From Rhipicephalus microplus (Eukaryota > Arthropoda > Arachnida > Ixodida > Ixodidae): DNA of 64,000 nt. The notes beneath the pieces are model-generated. The model was not told where the DNA came from. It searched no databases and saw nothing but the letters and a program-made list of their open reading frames with translations. The stretch spans positions 143,469,319 to 143,533,318 of the forward strand of contig NC_134707.1 in assembly GCF_043290135.1 (NCBI RefSeq), written 5' to 3'. This document shows positions 1 through 11,753 of this stretch, piece after piece. A program made the position numbers and the translations under genes. Each line of letters opens with the position of its first letter. Position 1 is the stretch's first letter.

Positions 1-224
1 ACTCCGCAACTAGAAACTCCACAGCTAAAAACTCCACAACTTGAGACTTCGCGACTAGAAACTCAGCAACTAGAAACTCAACAACTATAAACTCCACCAC
101 TAGAAACTCCACAACCTGAAACTCTGCAACCAGAAACTTCGCAACTAAAAACTCCACAACTAGAAACTCCACAAGTATAAACTCCACAACTAGTAACTCC
201 GCAACTGGAAACTCCACAACTAGA
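1..224 (+). repeat. HOR-A, partial copy A0
   Basis: This is the right-hand end of a family-A higher-order repeat. It matches the segment just before the next copy boundary (about 2084-2307), including the units containing AAGTATAAACTCC and CTAGTAACTCC directly before the boundary landmark CACTCCCAACTAGACACTCC. The left part of the copy lies outside the window. Confidence 0.8.
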
Positions 225-2307
225 CACTCCCAACTAGACACTCCGCAACTAGGAACTCTACAACTTCAAAATCCACAACTAGAAACTCCACAATTTGAAA
301 CTCCACAACTAGATACTCCACAACTACAAACTCCACAACTTGAAACTCCCCAACTAGAAACTCCACAACTTGAAACTCCGCAAATAGAAACTCCGAAACT
401 AGAAGCTCCGCAACTAGAATTTCCACAGCTAGAAACTCCACAACTTGAGACTTCGCAACTAGAAACTCCGCAACTAGAAACTCCACAGCTAGAAACTCCA
501 CAACTTGAAACACCCCAACTAGATACTCCACAACTACAAATTCCACAACTAGAAACTCCACAATTAGAAACTCCACAACTAGAAACTCCACAAGTATAAA
601 CTCCACAACTAGTAACTCCGCAACTAGAAACTCCACAACTTGAAACTCCGCCACTAGAATCTCCACAACTAGAAAACTCCGCAACTTGAAACTCTGCCAC
701 TTGAAACTCCGCAACTAGAAACTCCACAGCTAGAAACTCCACAACTTGAAACACCACAACTAGATACTCCACAACTACAAATTCCACAACTAGAAACTCC
801 ACAACTAGAAACTCCACAACTATAAACTCCACAACTTGATACGTCGCAACAAGGAACTCGGCAACTAGAATCTCCGCAACTAGAAACTCTGCAACTAGAA
901 ACTCCGCAACTACAAACTCCGCAACCAGAAACTGCACAGCTAGAAACTCCACAACTTGAGACTTCGCAAATAAAAACTCGTCAACTAGTAACTCCACAAC
1001 TAGAAACCCTGCAGCTAGAAACTCCGCAACTAGAAACTCTGCAAATAGAAACTCCACAGCTAGAAACTCCACAACTAGAAACTCCACAACTTGAGAGTTC
1101 GCAACTAGAAACTCCACAACTAGAAACTCCACAACTAGAGACTCCGCAACTAGAAACTCCACCACTAGAAACTCCACAACCACAAACCTCACAAATAGAA
1201 ATTCCATAACTAGAAACTCCACAGCTAGAAAGTTCACAACTAGAAACTCTGCAACTAGAAACTCCGCAGCTAGAAACTCCACAGCTAGAAAATCCACCAC
1301 TAGAAACTCCAAAACTAGCAACTCCACAACTACAGACTCCGCAACTAGAAAACTCCGCAACTAGAAACTCCCAACTAGACACTCCGCAACTAGGAACTCT
1401 ACAACATCAAAATCCACAACTAGAAACTCCACAATTTGAAACTCCACAACTAGATACTCCACAACTACAAACTCCACAACTAGAAACTCCCCAACTAAAA
1501 CTCCACAACTTGAAACTCTGCAACTAGAAACTCCGCAATTAGAAACTCCACAGCTAGAAACTTCACTACTTGAAACACCACAACATGATACTCCACAACT
1601 ACGAATTCCACAACTTGAAACTCCACAACTAGAAACTCCGCAACAAGAAGCTCCGCAACTAGAATTTCCACAGCTAGAAACTCCACAACTTGAGACTTCG
1701 CGACTAGAAACTCAGCAACTAGAAACTCAACAACTATAAACTCAACCACTAGAAACTCCACAACTAGGAACTCTACAACTTCAAAATCCACAACTAAAAA
1801 CTCTTCAACTTGAAACTCCATATCTAGATACTCCACAACTACAAACTCCACAACTAGAAACTCCACAACCTGAAACTCCGCAACCAGAAACTCCGCAACT
1901 AAAACTCCACAACTAGAAACTCCACAAGTAGAAACTCCACAACTAGAAACTCTGCAACTAGAAACTCCGCAATTAGAAACTCCACAGCTAGAAACTTCAC
2001 TACTTGAAACGCCATCACTAGATACTCCACAACTACGAATTCCACAACTACAAATTCCGCAACTAGAAACTCCACAACTGGAAACTCCGCAACTAGAAAC
2101 TCCACAGCTAAAAACTCCACAACTTGAGACTTCGCGACTAGAAACTCAGCAACTAGAAACTCAACAACTATAAACTCCACCACTAGAAACTCCACAACCT
2201 GAAACTCTGCAACCAGAAACTTCGCAACTAAAAACTCCACAACTAGAAACTCCACAAGTATAAACTCCACAACTAGTAACTCCGCAACTAGAAACTCCAC
2301 AACTAGA
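225..2307 (+). repeat. HOR-A copy A1 (2083 bp)
   Basis: The copy is delimited by the landmark CACTCCCAACTAGACACTCC, a 14-bp unit in a fixed context, at 225 and 2308. Its first roughly 750 bp match copy A2 almost base for base. Near position 990, after TCGTCAACTAGTAACTC, it departs from A2 and continues with sequence closest to 18,450-19,800. It lacks the segment with GCATTTAGAAACTTCTCAG that A2 carries at about 3536. A1 is therefore a shortened, recombined version of the longer A copies. Its length is not a multiple of 3. Confidence 0.85.
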
Positions 2308-5122
2308 CACTCCCAACTAGACACTCCGCAACTAGGAACTCTACAACTTCAAAATCCACAACTAGAAACTCCACAATTTGAAACTCCACAACTAGATACT
2401 CCACAACTACAAACTCCACAACTAGAAACTCCCCAACTAGAAACTCCACAACTTGAAACTCCGCAAATAGAAACTCCGAAACTAGAAGCTCCGCAACTAG
2501 AATTTCCACAGCTAGAAACTCCACAACTTGAGACTTCGCAACTAGAAACTCCGCAACTAGAAACTCCACAGCTAGAAACTCCACAACTTGAAACACCCCA
2601 ACTAGATACTCCACAACTACAAATTCCACAACTAGAAACTCCACAATTAGAAACTCCACAACTAGAAACTCCACAAGTATAAACTCCACAACTAGTAACT
2701 CCGCAACTAGAAACTCCACAACTTGAAACTCCGCCACTAGAATCTCCACAACTAGAAAACTCCGCAACTTGAAACTCTGCCACTTGAAACTCCGCAACTA
2801 GAAACTCCACAGCTAGAAACTCCACAACTTGAAACACCACAACTAGATACTCCACAACTACAAATTCCACAACTAGAAACTCCACAACTAGAAACTCCAC
2901 AACTATAAACTCCACAACTTGATACGTCGCAACAAGAAACTCGGCAACTAGAATCTCCGCAACTAGAAACTCTGCAACTAGAAACTCCGCAACTACAAAC
3001 TCCGCAACCAGAAACTGCACAGCTAGAAACTCCACAACTTGAGACTTCGCAAATAAAAACTCGTCAACTAGTAACTCAACAACTAGAAACTCTACAGCTA
3101 GAAACTCCACAACTGGAAAATCCGCAGCTTGAGAGTTCGCAACTAGAAACTCCACAACTAGACACTCCACAACTAGAAACTCCGCAACTAAAACCCGACA
3201 ACTAGAAACTCAACAACTAGAAACTCCACACTTATAAATTTCTCAACTTGACACTCCACAACTAAAAGTCCACTACTAGAAACTCCACAACTAGAAACTC
3301 CCCAACTAGAAACTCCCCAACTAGAAACTCCACAACTAGAAACTCTGCAACTAGAAACTCCGCAACTAGAAACTCCACAGCTAGAAACCCCTCAACTATA
3401 AACTTCACAACTAGAAACTCAACAACTAGAGACTGCACAACTAGAGACTCCGCAACTAGAAACTCCGCAGCTAGAAACTCCACAACTAGAAACTCCACAA
3501 CTAGAGACTGCACAACTAGAGACTTTGCATTTAGAAACTTCTCAGATAGAAACTACACAACTAGAAACTCCTCGACTAGAGATTCCATAAGTAGAAACTC
3601 CACAGCTAGAATTTCCCTCAACTAGAAACCCCACAACTAGAAACTCCACAACTAGGAACTCTGCAGCTAGAAACTCCGCAACTAGAAACTCTGCAAATAG
3701 AAACTCCGCAGGTAGAAACCCCTCAACTATAATCTTCACAACTAGAAACTCAACAAATAGAGACTGCACATCTAGAGACTCCGCAACTAGAAACTCCGCA
3801 GCTAGAAACTCCGCAACTAGAAACTCCACAACATGAAACTCTGCAAATCGAAACTTTGCAACTAGAAAATCCACAACTATAAACTCAAGTAGAAACTCTC
3901 CAACTGTAAACTCCGCAACTAGAAACTCCGCAACCACAAACCTCACAACTAGAAATTCCATAACTGGAAACTCCACAGCTAGAAAGTTCACAACTAGAAA
4001 CTCTGCAACTAGAAACTCCGCAACTAGAAACTCCACAGCTAGAAAATCCACCACTAGAAACTCCAAAACTAGCAACTCCACAACTACAGACTCCGCAACT
4101 AGAAAACTCCGCAACTAGAAACTCCCAACTAGATACTCCGCAACTAGGAACTCTACAACATCAAAATCCACAACTAGAAACTCCACAATTTGAAACTCCA
4201 CAACTAGATACTCCACAACTACAAACTCCACAACTAGAAACTCCCCAACTAAAACTCCACAACTTGAAACTCCGCAAATAGAAACTCCGAAACTAGAAAC
4301 TCCACAACTAGAAAACTCCGCAACGTGAAACTCTGCAACTAGAAACTCCGCAATTAGAAACTCCACAGCTAGAAACTTCACTACTTGAAACACCACAACT
4401 AGATACTCCACAACTACGAATTCCACAACTTGAAACTCCACAACTAGAAACTCCGCAACAAGAAGCTCCGCAACTAGAATTTCCACAGCTAGAAACTCCA
4501 CAACTTGAGACTTCGCGACTAGAAACTCAGCAACTAGAAACTCAACAACTATAAACTCAACCACTAGAAACTCCACAACTAGGAACTCTACAACTTCAAA
4601 ATCCACAACTAAAAACTCTTCAACTTGAAACTCCATATCTAGATACTCCACAACTACAAACTCCACAACTAGAAACTCCACAACCTGAAACTCCGCAACC
4701 AGAAACTCCGCAACTAAAACTCCACAACTAGAAACTCCACAAGTAGAAACTCCACAACTAGAAACTCTGCAACTAGAAACTCCGCAATTAGAAACTCCAC
4801 AGCTAGAAACTTCACTACTTGAAACGCCATCACTAGATACTCCACAACTACGAATTCCACAACTACAAATTCCGCAACTAGAAACTCCACAACTGGAAAC
4901 TCCGCAACTAGAAACTCCACAGCTAAAAACTCCACAACTTGAGACTTCGCGACTAGAAACTCAGCAACTAGAAACTCAACAACTATAAACTCCACCACTA
5001 GAAACTCCACAACCTGAAACTCTGCAACCAGAAACTTCGCAACTAAAAACTCCACAACTAGAAACTCCACAAGTATAAACTCCACAACTAGTAACTCCGC
5101 AACTGGAAACTCCACAACTAGA
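2308..5122 (+). repeat. HOR-A copy A2 (2815 bp)
   Basis: The copy is bounded by the A landmark at 2308 and 5123. It contains one GCATTTAGAAACTTCTCAG landmark (about 3536), one ACTCAAGTAGAA 12-bp unit (about 3891), a 16-bp/14-bp unit pair at 4101-4130, and the ACTCTTCAACTTGAAACTCC landmark (about 4616). It is shorter than A3 mainly because it lacks the segment with the MDTLHLE-encoding landmark found in A3 at 7032. Confidence 0.85.
4101..4134 (+). repeat. Paired 16-bp and 14-bp units (example site)
   Basis: Here AGAAAACTCCGCAACT (one extra A) is followed one unit later by ACTCCCAACTAG (one base short), so the 15-bp phase is broken and then restored. The same arrangement recurs near 1339, 7485, 10,733, 13,979, 18,800, 25,294, 25,935, 30,283, 38,630, 42,690, 47,450, 52,500 and 61,738. 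It is a landmark shared by families A, B and the J/C mosaics and so probably predates their separation. Confidence 0.85.
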
Positions 5123-8100
5123 CACTCCCAACTAGACACTCCGCAACTAGGAACTCTACAACTTCAAAATCCACAACTAGAAACTCCACAATTTGAAACT
5201 CCACAACTAGATACTCCACAACTACAAACTCCACAACTAGAAACTCCCCAACTAGAAACTCCACAACTTGAAACTCCGCAAATAGAAACTCCGAAACTAG
5301 AAGCTCCGCAACTAGAATTTCCACAGCTAGAAACTCCACAGCTAGAAACTCCACAACTTGAAACACCCCAACTAGATACTCCACAACTACAAATTCCACA
5401 ACTAGAAACTCCACAATTAGAAACTCCACAACTAGAAACTCCACAAGTATAAACTCCACAACTAGTAACTCCGCAACTAGAAACTCCACAACTTGAAACT
5501 CCGCCACTAGAATCTCCACAACTAGAAAACTCCGCAACTTGAAACTCTGCCACTTGAAACTCCGCAACTAGAAACTCCACAGCTAGAAACTCCACAACTT
5601 GAAACACCACAACTAGATACTCCACAACTACAAATTCCACAACTAGAAACTCCACAACTAGAAACTCCACAACTATAAACTCCACAACTTGATACGTCGC
5701 AACAAGAAACTCGGCAACTAGAATCTCCGCAACTAGAAACTCTGCAACTAGAAACTCCGCAACTACAAACTCCGCAACCAGAAACTGCACAGCTAGAAAC
5801 TCCACAACTTGAGACTACGCAAATAAAAACTCGTCAACTAGTAACTCAACAACTAGAAACTCTACAGCTAGAAACTCCACAACTGGAAAATCCGCAGCTT
5901 GAGAGTTCGCAACTAGAAACTCCACAACTAGACACTCCACAACTAGAAACTCCGCAACTAAAACCCGACAACTAGAAACTCAACAACTAGAAACTCCACA
6001 CTTATAAATTTCTCAACTTGACACTCCACAACTAAAAGTCCACTACTAGAAACTCCACAACTAGAAACTCCCCAACTAGAAACTCCCCAACTAGAAACTC
6101 CACAACTAGAAACTCTGCAACTAGAAACTCCGCAACTAGAAACTCCACAGCTAGAAACCCCTCAACTATAAACTTCACAACTAGAAACTCAACAACTAGA
6201 GACTGCACAACTAGAGACTCCGCAACTAGAAACTCCGCAGCTAGAAACTCCACAACTAGAAACTCCACAACTAGAGACTGCACAACTAGAGACTTTGCAT
6301 TTAGAAACTTCTCAGATAGAAACTACACAACTAGAAACTCCTCGACTAGAGATTCCATAAGTAGAAACTCCACAGCTAGAATTTCCCTCAACTAGAAACC
6401 CCACAACTAGAAACTCCACAACTAGGAACTCTGCAGCTAGAAACTCCGCAACTAGAAACTCTGCAAATAGAAACTCCGCAGGTAGAAACCCCTCAACTAT
6501 AATCTTCACAACTAGAAACTCAACAAATAGAGACTGCACATCTAGAGACTCCGCAACTAGAAACTCCGCAGCTAGAAACTCCGCAACTAGAAACTCCACA
6601 ACATGAAACTCTGCAAATCGAAACTTTGCAACTAGAAAATCCACAACTATAAACTCAAGTAGAAACTCTCCAACTGTAAACTCCGCAACTAGAAACTCCG
6701 CAACTAGAAAATCCACAACTAGAAACTTCACAACTAGAAACTCCCCAACAAGAAACTCCACAACTAGAAACTCCACAACTAGAGACTGCACAACTAGAGA
6801 CTTTGCATTTAGAAACTCCTCAGATAGAAACTACACAACTAGAAACTCCTCGACTAGAGATTCCATAAGTAGAAACTCCACAGCTTGAATTTCCAAAACT
6901 AGAATTCCCACTACTAGAAACTCCACAAATAGGAACTCTGCAAATAGAAAATCTACAACTAGAAACTCGAAAACTTAAAACTCCAACTAGAAACTCCACA
7001 ACTAGAAACTTCACAACTAGAAACTTCACAAATGGACACTCTACATTTAGAAACTCCACAACTAGAGAATCCACAACTAGGAACTCCACAAATTGAGACT
7101 CCACAACTAGGAACTACACAGATTGAAACACCACAACTTGAAACTCCACAACCAGAAACTCCACAACTAGAAACTCCGCAACTAAATACTCCAACACTAG
7201 AAAATCCACAACTAGAAACTCCACAACTAGAAACTCCGCAAGTAGAAACACAACCACTACAAACTCCACAAATAGAAACTCCACACCTAAAAATTCCACA
7301 ACTTGAAACTCCACAGCTAGAAACTCCACAACTAGAAATTCCATAACTGGAAACTCCACAGCTAGAAAGTCCACAACTAGAAACTCTGCAACTAGAAACT
7401 CCGCAACTAAAAACTCCACAGCTAGAAAATCCACCACTAGAAACTCCAAAACTAGCAACTCCACAACTACAGACTCCGCAACTACAAAACTCCGCAACTA
7501 GAAACTCCCAACTAGACACTCCGCAACTAGGAACTCTACAACATCAAAATCCACAACTTGAAACTCCACAATTTGAAACTCCACAACTAGATACTCCACA
7601 ACTACAAACTCCACAACTAGAAACTCCCCAACTAAAACTCCACAACTTGAAACTCCGCAAATAGAAACTCCGAAACTAGAAACTCCACAACTAGAAAACT
7701 CCGCAACGTGAAACTCTGCAACTAGAAACTCCGCAATTAGAAACTCCACAGCTAGAAACTTCACTACTTGAAACACCACAACTAGATACTCCACAACTAC
7801 GAATTCCACAACTTGAAACTCCACAACTAGAAACTCCGCAACAAGAAGCTCCGCAACTAGAATTTCCACAGCTAGAAACTCCACAACTTGAGACTTCGCG
7901 ACAAGAAACTCAGCAACTAGAAACTCAACAACTATAAACTCAACCACTAGAAACTCCACAACTAGGAACTCTACAACTTCAAAATCCAAAACTAAAAACT
8001 CTTCAACTTGAAACTCCATATCTAGATACTCCACAACTACAAACTCCACAACTAGAAACTCCACAACCTGAAACTCCGCAACCAGAAACTCCGCAACTAA

Positions 8101-8505
8101 AACTCCACAACTAGAAACTCCACAAGTAGAAACTCCACAACTAGAAACTCTGCAACTAAAAACTCCGCAATTAGAAACTCCACAGCTAGAAACTTCACTA
8201 CTTGAAACGCCATCACTAGATACTCCACAACTACGAATGCCACAACTACAAATTCCGCAACTAGAAACTCCACAACTGCAAACTCCGCAACTAGAAACTC
8301 CACAGCTAAAAACTCCACAACTTGAGACTTCGCGACTAGAAACTCAGCAACTAGAAACTCAACAACTATAAACTCCACCACTAGAAACTCCACAACCTGA
8401 AACTCTGCAACCAGAAACTTTGCAACTAAAAACTCCACAACTAGAAACTCCACAAGTATAAACTCCACAACTAGTAACTCCGCAACTAGAAACTCCACAA
8501 CTAGA
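5123..8505 (+). repeat. HOR-A copy A3 (3383 bp)
   Basis: The copy is bounded by the A landmark at 5123 and 8506. Near its start it lacks 45 bp (3 units) present in A2. It carries two GCATTTAGAAACT landmarks (about 6297 and 6804) and the first AATGGACACTCTACATTTAG landmark (7031). From about 6310 to its end it matches A4 at a constant offset of 3248 bp. Confidence 0.88.
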
Positions 8506-11500
8506 CACTCCCAACTAGACACTCCGCAACTAGGAACTCTACAACTTCAAAATCCACAACTAGAAACTCCACAATTTGAAACTCCACAACTAGATACTCC
8601 ACAACTACAAACTCCACAACTAGAAACTCCCCAACTAGAAACTCCACAGCTAGTAACTCCGCAACTAGAAACTCCACAACTTGAAACTCCGCCACTAGAA
8701 TCTCCACAACTAGAAAACTCCGCAACTTGAAACTCTGCCACTAGAAACTCCGCAACTAGAAACTCCACAGCTAGAAACTCCACAACTTGAAACACCACAA
8801 CTAGATACTCCACAACTACAAATTCCACAACTAGAAACTCCCCAACTAGAAACTCCACAACTATAAACTCCACAACTTGATACGTCGCAACAAGAAACTC
8901 GGCAACTAGAATCTCCGCAACTAGAAACTCTGCAACTAGAAACTCCGCAACTACAAACTCCGCAACCAGAAACTCCACAGCTAGAAACTCCACAACTTGA
9001 GACTTCGCAAATAAAAACTCGTCAACTAGTAACTCAACAACTAGAAACTCTACAGCTAGAAACTGCACAACTAGAAAATCCGAAACTTGAGAGTTCGCAA
9101 CTAGAAACTCCACAACTAGACACTCTACAACTAGAAACTCCGCAACTAAAACCCGACAACTAGAAACTCAATAACTAGAAACTCCACACCTATAAATTTC
9201 TCAACTTGACACTCCACAACTAAAAGTCCACTACTAGAAACTCCACAACTAGAAACTCCCCAACTAGAAACTCCGCAACTAGAAACTCTGCAACTAGAAA
9301 CTCCGCAACTAGAAACTCCACAGCTAGAAACCCCTCAACTATAAACTTCACAACTAGAAACTCAACAACTAGAGACTGCACAACTAGAGACTCCGCAACT
9401 AGAAACTCCGCAGCTAGAAACTCCGCAACTAGAAAATCCACAACTAGAAACTTCACAACTAGAAACTCCCCAACAAGAAACTCCACAACTAGAAACTCCA
9501 CAACTAGAAACTCCACAACTAGAGACTGCACAACTAGAGACTTTGCATTTAGAAACTTCTCAGATAGAAACTACACAACTAGAAACTCCTCGACTAGAGA
9601 TTCCATAAGTAGAAACTCCACAGCTAGAATTTCCCTCAACTAGAAACCCCACAACTAGAAACTCCACAACTAGGAACTCTGCAGCTAGAAACTCCGCAAC
9701 TAGAAACTCTGCAAATAGAAACTCCGCAGGTAGAAACCCCTCAACTATAATCTTCACAACTAGAAACTCAACAAATAGAGACTGCATATCTAGAGACTCC
9801 GCAACTAGAAACTCCGCAGCTAGAAACTCCGCAACTAGAAACTCCACAACATGAAACTCTGCAAATCGAAACTTTGCAACTAGAAAATCCACAACTATAA
9901 ACTCAAGTAGAAACTCTCCAACTGTAAACTCCGCAACTAGAAACTCCGCAACTAGAAAATCCACAACCAGAAACTTCACAACTAGAAACTCCCCAACAAG
10001 AAACTCCACAACTAGAAACTCCACAACTAGAGACTGCACAACTAGAGACTTTGCATTTAGAAACTCCTCAGATAGAAACTACACAACTAGAAACTCCTCG
10101 ACTAGAGATTCCATAAGTAGAAACTCCACAGCTAGAATTTCCAAAACTAGAATTCCCACAACTAGAAACTCCACAAATAGGAACTCTGCAAATAGAAAAT
10201 CTACAACTAGAAACTCGAAAACTTAAAACTCCAACTAGAAACTCCACAACTAGAAACTTCACAACTAGAAACTTCACAAATGGACACTCTACATTTAGAA
10301 ACTCCACAACTAGAGACTCCACAACTAGGAACTCCACAAATTGAGACTCCACAACTAGAAACTACACAGATTGAAACACCACAACTTGAAACTCCTCAAC
10401 CAGAAACTCCACAACTAGAAACTCCGCAACTAAATACTCCAACACTAGAAAATCCACAACTAGAAACTCCACAACTAGAAACTCCGCAAGTAGAAACACA
10501 ACCACTACAAACTCCACAAATAGAAACTCCACACCTAAAAATTCCACAACTTGAAACTCCACAGCTAGAAACTCCACAACTAGAAATTCCATAACTGGAA
10601 ACTCCACAGCTAGAAAGTCCACAACTAGAAACTCTGCAACTAGAAACTCCGCAACTAAAAACTCCACAGCTAGAAAATCCACCACTAGAAACTCCAAAAC
10701 TAGCAACTCCACAACTACAGACTCCGCAACTACAAAACTCCGCAACTAGAAACTCCCAACTAGACACTCCGCAACTAGGAACTCTACAACATCAAAATCC
10801 ACAACTAGAAACTCCACAATTTGAAACTCCACAACTAGATACTCCACAACTACAAACTCCACAACTAGAAACTCCCCAACTAAAACTCCACAACTTGAAA
10901 CTCCGCAAATAGAAACTCCGAAACTAGAAACTCCACAACTAGAAAACTCCGCAACGTGAAACTCTGCAACTAGAAACTCCGCAATTAGAAACTCCACAGC
11001 TAGAAACTTCACTACTTGAAACACCACAACTAGATACTCCACAACTACGAATTCCACAACTTGAAACTCCACAACTAGAAACTCCGCAACAAGAAGCTCC
11101 GCAACTAGAATTTCCACAGCTAGAAACTCCACAACTTGAGACTTCGCGACAAGAAACTCAGCAACTAGAAACTCAACAACTATAAACTCAACCACTAGAA
11201 ACTCCACAACTAGGAACTCTACAACTTCAAAATCCAAAACTAAAAACTCTTCAACTTGAAACTCCATATCTAGATACTCCACAACTACAAACTCCACAAC
11301 TAGAAACTCCACAACCTGAAACTCCGCAACCAGAAACTCCGCAACTAAAACTCCACAACTAGAAACTCCACAAGTAGAAACTCCACAACTAGAAACTCTG
11401 CAACTAGAAACTCCGCAATTAGAAACTCCACAGCTAGAAACTTCACTACTTGAAACGCCATCACTAGATACTCCACAACTACGAATGCCACAACTACAAA

Positions 11501-11753
11501 TTCCGCAACTAGAAACTCCACAACTGCAAACTCCGCAACTAGAAACTCCACAGCTAAAAACTCCACAACTTGAGACTTCGCGACTAGAAACTCAGCAACT
11601 AGAAACTCAACAACTATAAACTCCACCACTAGAAACTCCACAACCTGAAACTCTGCAACCAGAAACTTTGCAACTAAAAACTCCACAACTAGAAACTCCA
11701 CAAGTATAAACTCCACAACTAGTAACTCCGCAACTAGAAACTCCACAACTAGA
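8506..11753 (+). repeat. HOR-A copy A4 (3248 bp)
   Basis: The copy is bounded by the A landmark at 8506 and 11754. It is nearly identical to the following copy: the open frames at 8547-9113, 9220-9531 and 10,280-10,594 reappear with the same translation at +3248 bp. Compared with A3 it has a 60-bp (4-unit) insertion inside 9220-9531. A length of 3248 is 216 units plus 8 bp and is not divisible by 3, so neither unit phase nor reading frame carries over to the next copy. Confidence 0.92.

Noticed and set aside
266..1360. Long minus-strand open frames (up to 513 codons) rich in LVVEF or SSCGV pentapeptides
   Set aside because: The consensus has no stop in LVVEF or SSCGV frames, and only one (LVVEF) or two (SSCGV) codons per unit are a single change from a stop. 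In LVVEF the common variants change amino acids (Val to Ala, Leu to Gln, Phe to Ser or Tyr), frames switch at odd-length units, and HOR lengths such as 2083, 3248 and 4750 are not multiples of 3. No start context, signal peptide or non-repetitive domain is visible.
3220..3250. TATAAA strings (CTATAAACTCC, CCTATAAATTCC, AGTATAAACTCC) as promoters
   Set aside because: They are single-base variants of CTAGAAACTCC scattered over the whole array, with no associated gene, initiator or spacing rule.
7032..7346. Plus-strand 104-codon frame of TPQLE repeats, repeated at 10,280 and 13,528
   Set aside because: It is an open stretch between ordinary CTATAA or phase-shifting units and contains nothing but the monomer. 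Its recurrence follows the 3248-bp HOR. The codon pattern is recorded as a finding, but a gene is not supported.
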